From assembly GCF_932526225.1 (NCBI RefSeq), contig NC_064045.1, positions 6,806,998 through 6,866,997 of the forward strand: a DNA stretch of 60,000 bases. The letters are read 5' to 3'. This document shows positions 36,801 to 51,800 of the stretch, in pieces. How positions within the stretch are numbered: the first letter of the stretch is position 1; each line of letters opens with the position of its first letter. The notes under the pieces were generated by a model. It saw only the letters and a list, made by a program, of their open reading frames with translations. It did not search any database and was not told the DNA's origin. The translations under genes were made by a program, and so were the position numbers. Source of the DNA: Nematostella vectensis. Its lineage: Eukaryota; Cnidaria; Anthozoa; Actiniaria; Edwardsiidae.

Positions 36801-39800
36801 CAAAATCAAGAAAAATAGCAGTAAATTAAAAATGAAAAATACTTCATATTTCTATTATCGGATTTGTAAAAGAGAGATATATAGAAGGACATCAGACTTT
36901 ACAGATCGAGATTCAAAAGAAGATTGGACAGAGGGGCCTGGGTCGCAAAGCTGTGTGCCGGGATTTCAGTGTTAAGCTATGTACAGAGAGGTCGTTGCTA
37001 GGAATAAAAGCCGTCGATTAACCGAAAACCTTGCGTTAATCTGGCAACCCTGATTTTTTTCGGGGTAGCGGTTTATTTACACTCTTTTTATAAGAACGTC
37101 TAATTTTAAGTTGAGGCTGAGCCGTTCTTATTTTTGGAACATTTTAAGGCTGAATATGTTCTTAACGATGTTCTTAAATTTTAGTTAGAACTATACGCAC
37201 AAGCTATTGTATAAGATTGTAATTCTTGATTCTTTCGATTTAGAACGCATCACACTAACAATACAATATTTGATCTGCTGAGCATTGCCAAGTTCTTAGC
37301 ATGTTCTTAGAATTTGCTGAAATCTCAGGCTGAGCGTTCTTATAAAAAGGTTCTTATAAAAAAGAGCGCTCAATGTATAGCTGTGGGGGTAAATTTATGG
37401 AATATAGCTTCTAAAATTTAATTCTGTTGGAAGGGTGGGGTGCTAAAGTTGAATTTTTTCGCCTATGCGTACATTTGTATATGTAAAATCTTATTATATG
37501 ATTTCTTCCTACAATTGCGTGTTCCTTGGTTTAGCTACAATATCCCAGTCTACGAAGCAGATATTGGTCAATCTCTACGAGGGCATTAAGTGAATAAATA
37601 GGCATCAGATATTTGATTCGCCCCTTTGAAAAAAGGCATATATGTTCCTACGTGCTATTTAGTTAGGGTAAATGCGGTTAGAGCTTGATTATAACAGGTT
37701 TTTAAGGGTTTTTGTTGGTGCAAATGTTTGTCTGCACGACTTGTCATCTTAGAATGTCTATTGGTTTCAACTGGCATTGTCCGATAAAAAAAGTCTGTCC
37801 TATCGCAAGTTTACTATCTGTTTTATAGGAATTATGGGGGTTAAAAGAACTGTTTCCATAGAAACAAGTCAAATATGCCTCTAAGAACGTGCTTTCATCC
37901 TAGACCATAAGTTGGTCTGAGAAAACTTGGTCTAGGATGAAATAATTGGTCAAACAATGAGACACGTGATAGTGACCTTGAACCCTTATTGGCTCAGCAA
38001 AAAACAGGTGACCCAAACAAAGAATGTAACGTGACAATAGTAACGCAACATGCTAGGCCACCTGAGTCACCACTCATTTGTAAATGACAAATCAGTTAAA
38101 ATGCCATCAAAATTTTAACGGCACGAGCTTAGGAATCTTAAACACACGGTCGAGTTTTTTACCGCTCTACAATTCGTAGAGTTACGCGTTCTTTTCACAT
38201 TAGCCTTCCCCTGGCTGGTCGAAGAAAGAGACAGCTAGCTGTACGAGGCCCGTGTGATCAATGTGAAAAATAAGCATCGTTCTGTGTACGATTTTTTCAG
38301 CGGTCCAGCATCATGTTAAGTCTAAGGAAGACTCTCTGATAAACCGATACATTTGTTTTTTTTTCCCAGGAAAACTGACACCTACTGCCTGCCTTTTTCA
38401 GATAACTAGCAGTAGAAATATAAAGCAGTACAAAAGCCACTTGAGGTTATAAAAGGTAAATCGAAGCTAAAAAAATCATTATAGGAACTCTATGAATCGC
38501 ACGTTTCTAATTATCATATCAAGACAAGGTGTTAAATGGCAGAGAGGGGGCAAGTTTGATTAATTTATTCAAAACGTGCTTTCTTTGCCGACTTTTCTTA
38601 AACAAGTGTCTTCGAAACAAGAAATGTCGGCAACAAAAGTAGTCAAAACAAAACTAAGGCTATCAACGCATAAGTCTGTGAAGTCGACTCACTTGTACAA
38701 GACCTCTTAGAATGCCGATATCGTGGCATAAAAAATCGCACGGATACAGAAGCCGACGGGCATTTGGCAGAAGATGTAAATCACGATTTATCTCGCGCCG
38801 GGTCACGCTTCAAAGGGCAGGCTCTAAATACACGTACAAAAAGTGCGTGTAGAACTTCATGTAGAAAATTTTAGTACATTAAGTCGAGACTAAGGAAAAC
38901 GAATGAAAAATGAAAGAGTAAAAGGAAAAAAAAACGGGAGAAAGTCCGCGTCAATAATCACCGAATGAGGCTAAGAAATTGGCGGGAAAATCTAGCGCGA
39001 AAGTTTGACACAAATAGAATATTTTAAGAAATGACGAAGCGTCTTTTTTCTGCGCTCAACTCAACTAGAATAAGAAATTTAAAATGCGCAAAGGTGTATA
39101 TACTTGTGTATATACGAGAAAAGAGAAACGAAAAAGGGGAAAAATGAAAATGGAAGAAAGGGTGATATAAAAGTGTGATATGTTAGGATTTGTAGAATTT
39201 ACAAAACGTCCCTGAAGTTTAGTCGGGTTTCCTGTGGTCGTAGATAAAATGTTAAGGAGCTGTGACGTCATTCACCACAGGAAACCCGAGCAGAGTATTA
39301 GTGACCAGACTTTGTAAAGCTTTCTAGGAACTCACATGTCACACTCACCTTAAGAAGAATTTCGATCAATCTGTCCGAGATGTTGTTTTCTAGGACAACT
39401 CCCTTGTTGGCACTGACAACATCTTGGGTTAAACGCTATTCAACAAAAATGGACATGTGATAAGAATTTTATACAAACGAACAAGGGCGGTAGGAACAGA
39501 GTTTAATAGGCTAACTTCAACGAAATCCACTTTAATTTTGTTGAAATGTGCCACGTTCGCAACGGACTCTCCTTGTATGATTAGAAAACCCGTTCAAGTT
39601 ACGCAGCGTAATCTGAGCTGCTATCCCGTGGCGCGCGCACTGTCCCAGACGCGCTATCTAAAGTTCTTTTTAAAAAAATAAAAAATAAAAGAGATAAAAT
39701 GAGGGACTGAGACGGTGATGTTTCTTTGCTACACGGATATGATTTGGCCAGATTTCCGTGAAAATTCTGACGTCACACACCTTTTGTATCTCGGATGTTA

Positions 39801-42800
39801 CAGGCCTCAACTCCCGCAGACCGTCAGTAGATGCTCTCAAACACTGAAAACGATGCAAAGTCAGGGTGTACGCATGCGCATGCCATTATCACGTGACCAA
39901 TACGTGTCAGACACATAACAAATACCACATAAAGTATGGTGAGGGTTACACGCATACGAATGCCATGATCACGTGACAAGCACGTGACAGCGACGACCAT
40001 TAAAAGCAAGGCAAGGAGGCAAATGCATGACATGAACACGTGGTAATTACGTGCACGTGAAAAGCACGTGACAGCGTCGACCATTAAAAGCAAGGCAAGG
40101 AGGCAAATGCATTACATGAGCACGTGGTAATTACGTGCACTTGACAAGCACGTGACATCGACGACCATTAAAAGCAAGGCAAGGAGGCAAATGCATTACA
40201 TGAGCACGTGGTAATTACGTGCACGTGACAAGCACGTGACAGCGTCGACCATTAAAAGCAAGGCAAGGAGGCAAATGCATTACATGAGCACGTGGTAATT
40301 ACGTGCACTTGACAAGCACGTGACATCGACGACCATTAAAAGCAAGGCAAGGAGGCAAATGCATTACATGAGCACGTGGTAATTACGTGCACGTGACAAG
40401 CACGTGACAGCGTCGACCATTAAAAGCAAGGCCATGAGGCAAATGCATGACATGAGCACGTGGTAATTACGTGATATGCACGTTATAAAATGTGGTTGTT
40501 TAGATATAGCAGCTACCTTGGTAACAAGCTCTTCCAGGCTATCAGGTGACGCAAACTCGTCCATTCTAAGAAAAAAATCGATAAATGACAGTAAAGCCAA
40601 AGCAGCCACTTTCTACAAAAGCGTGAAGAGTAGAACAGAATAGACTGCTAGTAACACCGACAAAATGTCCGAACTAGGGATAAAACTGGGAGATACTTTC
40701 AGCCAAGTTCTGTATGGAAGTACTTACTCCATAGGCTCATCTTTACTGGTCAGCGGTGTCACAGGAGGAACGACCGTGAGGGGACTTAGGCGACCCTCAT
40801 CGGCGAGTTCTTGACCTTAAAGAAAAATAACAATTCGTGATGCACCATAGGAAGGCTGAGTGCCTGAAATCATTTATCATTTAGCCCTTTTTTAGAAAAG
40901 TTGTACAGAGCCTAATTTGCTTAGGGATTGGAGGAAGGGATGGGAGGGGGCGAGGAAGAAGGGATCGGATGGGGGAATGGAGCGAGGAGAAAGGGGTTGG
41001 AGGGGGGAATGGAGCGAATCAAATCAAATCATCTTTATTTTGCTCATAATTCTGTTTCTTTACATAGGTATATACTAAAGGATAGAGATCTATAATTTGT
41101 TACAAGTAAGGAGAAAGGGGTTGGAGGGGGGGAAAGGGGTTGGAGGGGGCTAGGAATAGTAGGGGGCGAGGAAGAAAGGATGGGATGGGGGAAGAGGGCG
41201 AGGAGGAAGAGTTTGGGAGGGGGCAAGGAAGAAGGGAAGGTAGAGGGGATTCTTACCTGTTGGCTTTGTAAGAGCCTCGTCCGTGAGAAGTGCACAGAAC
41301 ACGTCACCACCAGATGCCCCACGGAGCTGCTGAACGGCTACTAGTTGAAGCATGTAACCTAAAGAACACACAGTAAGTCAAACTCAAACAGTAAGTGGTC
41401 GAAGCGTGTAACTTGAAAAAATGTTACTCTAGTAGGTAATTACAATACTATATCGCAGCATTGAATTATGATTATGATAGTGAACATGTCAATAATGACG
41501 ATGGAAACGATATGATGACGACGGCGACGATGATGATGGTGGCGGGGGTGGTGGTGATGACGATTGAGATCATCATGATGATGATGATGATGGTATGATG
41601 ATGATACTGGATGATGTGCTGATGATGATTGTGGATATAGAACTGGTAGGTGATGTTGGTTAAAATTATTGCGATATTTATGTGCTTTCGGTATATTGAT
41701 AGCGAAGAACATATACACCTATTTCAAAAAAGGTTGTCAGTACAAATGGCGAATGGCAAATAGTAAATGGCAGTTCTAAGCCCGAACGGTGCTTCTGGGT
41801 ACTAATCATTCGTAAAATTAAAGGTGTTAAATAAAGTCTAGCAATGTCAGAGACATACATTGATGATCTTTAATGGATAATTGTTTGATTTATCCATATT
41901 TTTCAGCATTTAGTAGAAATTTAATGAGACCCATGGTTCCTTTCGGTCCTAGAACTGCCATTTGCCAATCGCCATTTGCCGTCTCGCACTGACAACGTTT
42001 TTTGAAATAGGTATAGATAAATGTGTTTTGGTAATAATGGCAAAGCGTTCGTTAGTAAGTTAGTTAAGTGGGGATCATAACCTTTATCGAGTACCGCCTC
42101 TGACATGCCTTGAGGATCTTCCTCGGCCGCTAGGTCAAGCTGCTGAAGCAGTTTGCTATAAACACAAACAGGACTTTTACAAACCATTATGTCACACACT
42201 ACTGTCACAAGATTACATGACAAACTTGCTGTGTCACGTACTCCTATCATAACATGTCATGTCACGCTATCCTGTCACACAAATAATTATGCCACACACT
42301 GCTCTCATAAGATTACATGACAAACTTGCCGTGTCACGTACTCTTATCATAACATGTCATGTACTCCTATCATAACATGTCATATCACGCTATCCTGTCA
42401 CACAAATAATTATGCCACACACTGCTCTCATAAGATTACATGACAAACTTGCCGTGTCACGTACTCTTATCATAACATGTCATGTCACGCTATCCTGTCA
42501 CACAAATAATTATGCCACACACTGCTCTCATAAGATAACATGACAAACTTGCTGTGTCACGTACTCCTATCATAACATGTCATGTCACGCTATCCAGTCA
42601 CACAAATAATTATGCCACACACTGCTGTCACAAGATTACATGACAAACTTGCTGTGTCACGTACTCCTATCAAAACATGTCATGTCACGCTATCCAGTCA
42701 CACAAATAATTATGCCACACACTGCTCTCATAAGATTACATGACAAACTTGCTGTGTCACGTACTCCTATCAAAACATGTCATGTCACGCTAACCAGTCA

Positions 42801-45800
42801 CACAAATAATTATGCCACACACTGCTGTCACAAGATTACATGACAAACTTGCTGTGTCACGTACTCTTATCATAACATGTCATGTCACGCTAACCAGTCA
42901 CACAAATAATTATGCCACACACTGCTGTCATAAGATTACATGACAAACTTGCTGTGTCACGTACTCCTATCATAACATGTCATGTCACGCTATCCAGTCA
43001 CACAAATAATTATGCCACACACTGCTGTCATAAGATTACATGACAAACTTGCTGTGTCACGTACTCCTATCAAAACATGTCATGTCACGCTATCCAGTCA
43101 CACAAATAATTATGCCAAACACTGCTCTCATAAGATTACATGACAAACTTGCTGTGTCACGTACTCTTATCATAACATGTCATGTCACGCTATCCTGTCA
43201 CACAAATAATTATGCCACACACTGCTGTCATAAGATTACATGACAAACTTGCTGTGTCACGTACTCCTATCATAACATGTCATGTCACGCTATCCTGTCA
43301 CACAAATAATTATGCCACACACTGCTGTCACAAGATTACATGACAAACTTGCTGTGTCACGTACTCCTATCATAACATGTCGTGTCACGCTATCCTGTCA
43401 CACAAATAATTATGCCACACACTGCTGTCACAAGATTACATGACAAACTTGCTGTGTCACGTACTCCTATCATAACATGTCATGTCACGCTATCCAGTCA
43501 CACAAATAATTATGCCACACACTGCTGTCACAAGATTACATGACAAACTTGCTGTGTCACGTACTCCTATCATAACATGTCATGTCACGCTAACCAGTCA
43601 CACAAATAATTATGCCAAACACTGCTGTCACAAGATTACATGACAAACTTGCTGTGTCACGTACTCCTATCATAACATGTCATGTCACGCTAACCAGTCA
43701 TACAAATAATTATGCCACACACTGCTGTCACAAGATTACATGACAAACTTGCTGTGTCACGTACTCCTATCATAACATGTCATGTCACGCTTTCCAGTCA
43801 CACAAATAATTATGCCACACACTGCTGTCATAAGATTACATGACAAACTTGCTGTGTCACGTACTCCTATCATAACATGTCATGTCACGCTATCCTGTCA
43901 CACAAATAATTATGCCACACACTGCTGTCATAAGATTACATGACAAACTTGCTGTGTCACGTACTCTTATCATAACATGTCATGTCACGCTATCCTGTCA
44001 CACAAATAATTATGCCACACACTGCTGTCACAAGATTACATGACAAACTTGCTGTGTCACGTACTCCTATCATAACATGTCATGTCACGCTATCCAGTCA
44101 CACAAATAATTATGCCAAACACTGCTGTCACAAGATTACATGACAAACTTGCTGTGTCACGTACTCCTATCAAAACATGTCATGTCACGCTATCCAGTCA
44201 CACAAATAATTATGCCACACACTGCTGTCACAAGATTACATGACAAACTTGCCGAGTCACGTACTCCTATCATAACATGTCATGTCACGCTATCCAGTCA
44301 CACAAATAATTATGCCACACACTGCTCTCATAAGATTACATGACAAACTTGCCGTGTCACGTACTCTTATCATAACATGTCATGTCACGCTATCCAGTCA
44401 CACAAATAATTATGCCACACACTGCTCTCATAAGACTACATGACAAACTTGCCGTGTCACGTACTCCTATCAAAACATGTCATGTCACGCTATCCTGTCA
44501 CACAAATTATAGTAAGGCTTTTAGCCAACAAATACCACGCCCTCCTCGTCAAATTTGAAATTGTTTGACCACAACCCACAACCTTGCGTTTTGCTAACGT
44601 TTTTGTGAGGAAAAAAGGACATTTAAATTTTAAGGATTTGCATGTGGCTTCTTGAGAACATCGTCCAAGTGGCATTTTAATTTTTTTTTTCAGCTGCAAT
44701 TTTGACATTTACCAGAACTGCCTGAGTTTTGTCTCTTACCTCATGCTATACACAGGTATCCCGAACGACTGGGCAAACAACACCAATTGAGTGGGCAGAA
44801 GCTCCGTCACAGCTGAAGGTTAAGCAAACATTACACACATATGAAACACAGCAAACATTACACACATATGAAACACAGCAAACATTACACACATATGAAA
44901 CACAGCAAACATTACACACATATGAAACACAGCAAACATTACACACATATGAAACACAGCCAACATTACACACATATGAAACACAGCAAACATAGGAATA
45001 TATAGCGACTATAAGAAAACATAACAAGCTTAATAAAAAATAACAAACATAAGAAAACATAGGAATACATAACGACTATAAGAAAACATGACAAGCTTAA
45101 GAAAACATAACAAATATATGAAAACATAAGAAGCATAAGAAAACATAACTACAAGCATTAGAAAATATTTCCACGCATCTATTTCGTACTTGTGATTCGT
45201 CTCAATGTAGACTGTTGATAAGGTTCTGGGGATTTTATGAGGGATCAGGACTTGGTAGTATGTCCCTTCAATAATACATACAAAAACGGAGAAATTTCAA
45301 GCTGATCGTATTTGAAGGAAAAGCAGATTTTACTATCAGTACCCATCCCCCCCCCCTACTTCTCACAGAGGAAAGACCTTTACTTAGTGAGCCCAATGTA
45401 CCTGCATCTACTACTCTTGGTACATTCGCTCTGATCATGCGCAGTCTGAGCCACTCTGGCAGTAACACAGCCTCCTCTCCCGTGTCCGTGAGATAGACTT
45501 TCACGTGACCACCATGTGGACACCACGTGTCCAGTAACACACTGTACACTGATTGTTCACCTGAAAGCAAAAAAAAAAAAAAATTAACAACACTTACTTG
45601 ACCAACACATGTCCTGAAAGACGTTATAGAAAGTCTGAAAGATGAGATGAAATAAGATATGTGAGTCTTCTTATGGGTGGGGGTTAGGTGAGCCATTACC
45701 ACCAGTGGGGGGGAGATCAGTTGAGTCATTACCACCTATGGGGGGAGATCAGTTGAGTCATTACCACCTGTGGGGGGGGGATCAGGTGAGTCATTACCAC

Positions 45801-48800
45801 ATGTGGGGGGAGATCTGGTGACTCATTTTCAACTGTGGGGGGAGGTCTGGTGAGTCATTACCACCAGTGGGGGGAGATCAGGTGAGTCATTACCACATGT
45901 GGGGGGATATCAAGTGAGTCATTACCACCTGTGGGGGGAGATCAGGTGAGTCAGTACCACCTGTGGGGGGAGATCAGGTGAGTCAGTACCACCTGTGGGG
46001 GGAGATCAGGTGAGTCAGTACCACCTGTGGGTGGGGGGAGATCTGGTGACTCATTTTCAACTGTGGGGGGAGGTCTGGTGAGTCATTACCACCAGTGGGG
46101 GGAGATCAGGTGAGTCATTACCACATGTGGGGGGATATCAAGTGAGTCATTACCACCTGTTGGGGAGATCAGGTGAGTCATTACCACCTGTTGGGGAGAT
46201 CAGGTGAGTCATTACCACCTGTTGGGGAGATCAGGTGAGTCATTACCACCTGTGGGGGGAGGTCTGGTGAGTCATTACCACCAGTGGGGGGAGATAAGGT
46301 GAGTCATTACCACATGTGGGGGGATATCTAGTGAGTCATTACCACCTGTTGGGGAGATCAGGTGAGTCATTACCACCTGTTGGGGAGATCAGGTGAGTCA
46401 TTACCACACGTGGGGGGATATCAAGTGAGTCATTACCACCTGTTGGGGAGATCAGGTGAGTCATTACCACCTGTGGGGGGAGGTCTGGTGAGTCATTACC
46501 ACCAGTGGGGGGAGATAAGGTGAGTCATTACCACATGTGGGGGGATATCTAGTGAGTCATTACCACCTGTTGGGGAGATCAGGTGAGTCATTACCACCTG
46601 TTGGGGAGATCAGGTGAGTCATTACCACACGTGGGGGGATATCAAGTGAGTCATTACCACCTGTTGGGGAGATCAGGTGAGTCATTACCACCTGTGGGGG
46701 GAGGTCTGGTGAGTCATTACCACCAGTGGGGGGAGATAAGGTGAGTCATTACCACATGTGGGGGGATATCTAGTGAGTCATTACCACCTGTTGGGGAGAT
46801 CAGGTGAGTCATTACCACCTGTGGGGGGAGATCAGGTGAGTCATTACCACCTGTTGGGGAGATCAGGTGAGTCATTACCACCTGTGGGGGGAGGTCAAGT
46901 GAGTCATTACCACCTGTGGGGGGAGATCAGGTGAGTCAGTACCACCTGTGGGTGGGGGGAGATCAGGTGAGTCATTTTCAACTGTGGGGGGAGGTCTGGT
47001 GAGTCATTACCACCAGTAGGGGGAGATCAGGTGAGTCAGTACCACCTGTGGGTGGGGGGAGATCAGGTGAGTCATTTTCAACTGTGGGGGGAGGTCTGGT
47101 GAGTCATTACCACCAGTAGGGGGAGATCAGGTGAGTCATTATCATCTGTTTGGGAAGTCTTGTGAGTCACTATCACCTGTGGGGGGAGTTTAGGTGAGTC
47201 AATTTCACTTGTGGGGGGAGGTCTGGTAAGTCATTACCACCAGTGGGAGGGTTTCAGGTGAGTCATTATCATCTGTTTGGGGAGGTCTCGTTAGTCACTA
47301 TTATCTGTGGGGGGAGCTCTGGTGAATCACTATTGCCTGTGGGGGTGATCAGGTGAGTCATTTTCAACTGTGGGGGGTGGGGGGGGGGGGTTCAGGTGAG
47401 TCAATTTCACTTGTGGGGGGAGTTCAGGTGAGTCATTTTCACCTGTGGGGGGAGGTCTGGTGAGTCATTACCAACAGTGGGGGGAGATCAGGTGAGTCAT
47501 TATCATCTGTTTGGGGAGGTCTCGTTAGTCACTATCACCTGTGGGGGGAGCTCTGGTGAATCACTATCACCTGTGGGGGGGGGAGGGCTGTTGAGTCATC
47601 AACTGTGGGGGGAGGTCTTGCGAGTCATTATCATCTGTCTGGGGTTGTCTCATGAGTCACTATCACCTGTGGGGGGAAGGGTCTGTTGAGTCATCACCTG
47701 TGGGGGGAGGTCTGGTGAGTCATTATTATCTTTGTATGTTGGGTTAGGTGATCATACCTGTAGGGGGAGGCCAAGTAAGAAGTACAATTGCTGCTTGGAT
47801 GACAAGGGCGTGCATGGTAGCAGCCTTCCCAGCATGCACCGTGTCCTTGGACCATTGCACAAACAACTGGTCCTGGTTATCATTCTGTGGGAAAAATGAG
47901 GAAAAGCAATGTTTCGCCATAAAATCTCACAGGGGTGCAACAAGGTTTCTCTGCATATCTCATGTAGATCAAGAACTAAAAATAAAATCAGTAAATATTT
48001 TGAATATGCAACAAATTTCATGTGAACAGACGAATCGAGATTTATTCCAAAACAATGACAATGATAATCAAGCTGGTCCTGCATACCTCAAAGTACGAGC
48101 TTTCCTGCATCTCAATAGCGTTTAGGATTGCGGTATTGTACATTCCAAGGATTGCCTTATGTGTTTCCTCTCCAGAATTACTAGAACTCAGAACTTGGTT
48201 CAAGATTGTCGGTCTTTCAATCACGAGCTGTGAGATTTCCTGAAGGAATTGAAGAGCAATTTAAAAACATTTAAAAAGTATGATTGTATTGCCTTCTGCT
48301 CCGTGGCACATAGGTTCGTTGGCACATAATATTGGGTTCGATGTTACGTATGTTAGTGTCCCCATACGTTACTCACCAGTAAAGTATCGGAGAAGTCCAT
48401 CTCTAATGGGCCACCTGTGTGCTCTGCAAGAAATACGAGGTACGCCTGCAGTCTCAAGGGGGCGATCTCAACTTGACAGCACTACGGATAAAAAAATAAA
48501 CCAGTTTATATAAGGGCACAGACCCTTATACACCTTTTCACACCAGTTTAAAATGTTTAAATGTTTGTAGTTAGTTAAAGTAAAAGTAAAGTTAAAGCAT
48601 CACTTTCACTTAGACCGCCTTAAAATATGGTTATTGATCTGAAATCCATAAAAAAAAATAACTAAGATCCGTTGAATTGTCTTTGTTTAGTGATTTGTCA
48701 AAATTCCCACTTTTTTCGACTTTTTTGCTACACCCCTTAAGCTGTCCAGCAGCATGTAAATTTGCTAAATATATGTAACCGATCAGAGCGAAGAAAAAGC

Positions 48801-51800
48801 AATAAGCTTTCATGGATTTCCGGTTGTGACGTCTAAACTGCAAACCAAAATCTTACAATTTCAGACTGTTATTGTCTACTAGCAGTACAAATAGCCTTTA
48901 GGTAGAAAAAAATAGTGATGTAAAAATGGCACTTCCAGGAATCTCTACAAACCTAACATTTATTTTAAGATGTTATATCTTAAAGGGGGGCTGGTTCACA
49001 TCACCTCACCTGTCTTAATGCAAAGCAGCAAATTGAGCGAACATTTTCGAAGTACGGCAGGTTTGGCAGATGAATCAGGAGCCAGCTAAAAGACGACTTC
49101 AGTTTACTCCCAGATACTTCTGGAAAGGATGATAGATCCTCCAGGGTAGTTTCCATGGCAGCATCAGTATCAACACTCAACACTGGCGGCTGGGTTTCTT
49201 CTGAGAAGTACTCCATTGAGAGAACTTTTTCCAAGCCCTGTTTTAAAATGTAGCAATTCTTATATTCCAAAATGTGAATGGAGTGTATATTCTTATAATA
49301 TATTCTTTCCATTTCATTCTGCGAAAACAGACACCTGACAGACAGCCAAAACATGACTGCTTTTTTCTCACCCTGCGACTTATTTTAGGAATTGTCATTG
49401 TTTTGGAAAAAACAATGAAGGATCCCCTAAACACTTCTAGGAAAACAATGACAAAACCCCTAAACACTTCTGGGAAAACAATGATGCAACCCATAAAAAA
49501 CGTCTAGAAAATCAATACCGGAACTCCTTATCACTTTTGGGAAAACAATGACGGGGCCCCTAAGTTCTTTTTGAGAAAACAATGAGAGATCCCCTAACAA
49601 CATCTAGAAAAACAATGACATAACCCCTTAACACCTCTGGGAAAACAATAACGGAACCCTAAACACTTCTGGGAAAACAATGACGGAGCCCCTAAAAACT
49701 TCTTGGAAACAATAACGGATCCCCAAAGCATTTTTTTGGAAAGCAATGACGACTTTCTAGGAACACCTGAACACTCCTAGGAAAACTAGAAGTATTATCT
49801 TAGAACAGTCGAACACTTCTTGAAAAGTACTGAGGATTGTTACCTTGGTAGCAGCGTTTCTTTCTGCTGTTACAATGGAAGAAAGACGCCTCATGAAGTA
49901 TTCAAGCACCTCGGCGGTAGACTCAGCTGTGGCGGCCTCCTCTCGAAGGAGAGCCCGCAGGCGGGTTAACACATGACCTTGGATATTCTTCAAAAGAGAG
50001 TGGAGAAGTGTGTAAAACTCATAGGTGCACCTTGACCGTAGGCTAGTAAATAATTGACCTTGGATGTTCAGCAAAATTGGCATAAACAAAGGGTAGGTAA
50101 GATAATAAAGGAATCTAGACCGTAGGCAAGTAATCACATGCCCGTGGATGTTATATGAATTGGAATAGACAAGGCAAGTTACTGAAGTTTTTAATATTCT
50201 GCGACCTCTCAGCTGAATCACATTCTGGCTTCTGACATTTAAAGTATGTGAAGGCAGATCCATTGGCAAGCACTTAGATGATTTCCAATCACATCTCCAC
50301 AAGATGTAATTCCGTTAGTTTGAATGACGGAAGTCAAAAAGCAGTTTAGCAGCTAAAAATTGTGGATGAGGGTTCACAAAACATCGAAAATTGCAGTAGA
50401 AACTGTCATTTGATGTTTTGAATAAGACTAGACAAAAAATGTATAGCAAAAATAAGGGTGACTATACCAATTACCATTTTCTTATCGAGTTCCTTGCTCC
50501 CCTCGCCGACTTTGCCAGCTTTTCTAGGTTTCTCCATTAGCAGGAACTCACAGAGGCACTGAACAGGAAGGACATCTAGAGAACCCTCGGATGACTGGAC
50601 CAGGTCGGCGAGCCAGGGCATGCTCTGGGATGCTCCCTACGAAAACAAACAGCACGTCAATACCACCACGGACAACACAGTGCAAGCTCCCTTTGACAAC
50701 AAACACGTCAATACCACAATGAGCAATACAGTACAAGCTCCCTTTGACAACAAACACGTCAATACCACAATGAGCAATACAGTACAAGCTCCCTTTGATA
50801 ACAAACATGTCAATACCACTACGAGCAATACAGTACAAGCTCCCTTTGACAACAAACACGTCAATACCAACTTGACAATACAGTACAAGCTCCCTTTGAT
50901 AGCAAACACGTCAATACTACCACAGGCAATAAAGTACAAGCTCCCTTTGACAACAAACACGTCAATACCACCACGAGCAATACAGTACAAGCTCCCTTTG
51001 ACAACAAACACGTCAATACCACAATGAGCAATACAATACAAGCTCCCTTTGATAACAAACACGTCAATACCACCACGAGCAATACAGTACAAGCTCCCTT
51101 TGATAGCAAACACGTCAATACTACCACGGGCAATAAAGTACAAGCTCCCTTTGACAACAAACACGTCAATACTACCACGAGCAATACAGTACAAGCTCCC
51201 TTTGACAACAAACACGTCAATACCACAATGAGCAATACAATACAAGCTCCCTTTGATAACAAACACGTCAATACCAACTTGACAATACAGTACAAGCTCC
51301 CTTTGATAGCAAACACGTCAATACTACCACAGGCAATAAAGTACAAGCTCCCTTTGACAACAAACACGTCAATACCACCACGAGCAATACAGTACAAGCT
51401 CCCTTTGACAACAAACACGTCAATACCACAATGAGCAATACAATACAAGCTCCCTTTGATAACAAACACGTCAATACCACCACGAGCAATACAGTACAAG
51501 CTTCCTTTGATAGCAAACACGTCAATACCACCACGGACAATACAGTACAAGCTCCCTTTGATAGCAAACACGTCAATACTACCACGGGCAATAAAGTACA
51601 AGCTCCCTTTGATAGCAAACACGTCAATACCACCACGGACAATACAGTACAAGCTCCCTTTGACAACAAACACGTCAATACCACCACGAGCAATACAGTA
51701 CAAGCTCCCTTTGACAACAAACACGTCAATACCAACTTGAAAATACAGTACAAGCTCCCTTTGACAGCAAACACGTCAATACCACCACAAGCAATACAGT

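Larger units (their letters stand above)
22972..39348 (-). other. 16.4-kb INTS1 intron hosting a nested gene
   Basis: Flanked by exon 39435-39349 (donor AAG|GTGAGT) and exon 22971-22882 (acceptor TTTGTAG). Both are phase 0 and continuous in the INTS1 alignment. It contains MITEs and foldback elements at 23-27 kb, a 654-bp tandem duplication and a complete SLC25 carrier gene on the same strand. Confidence 0.85.
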
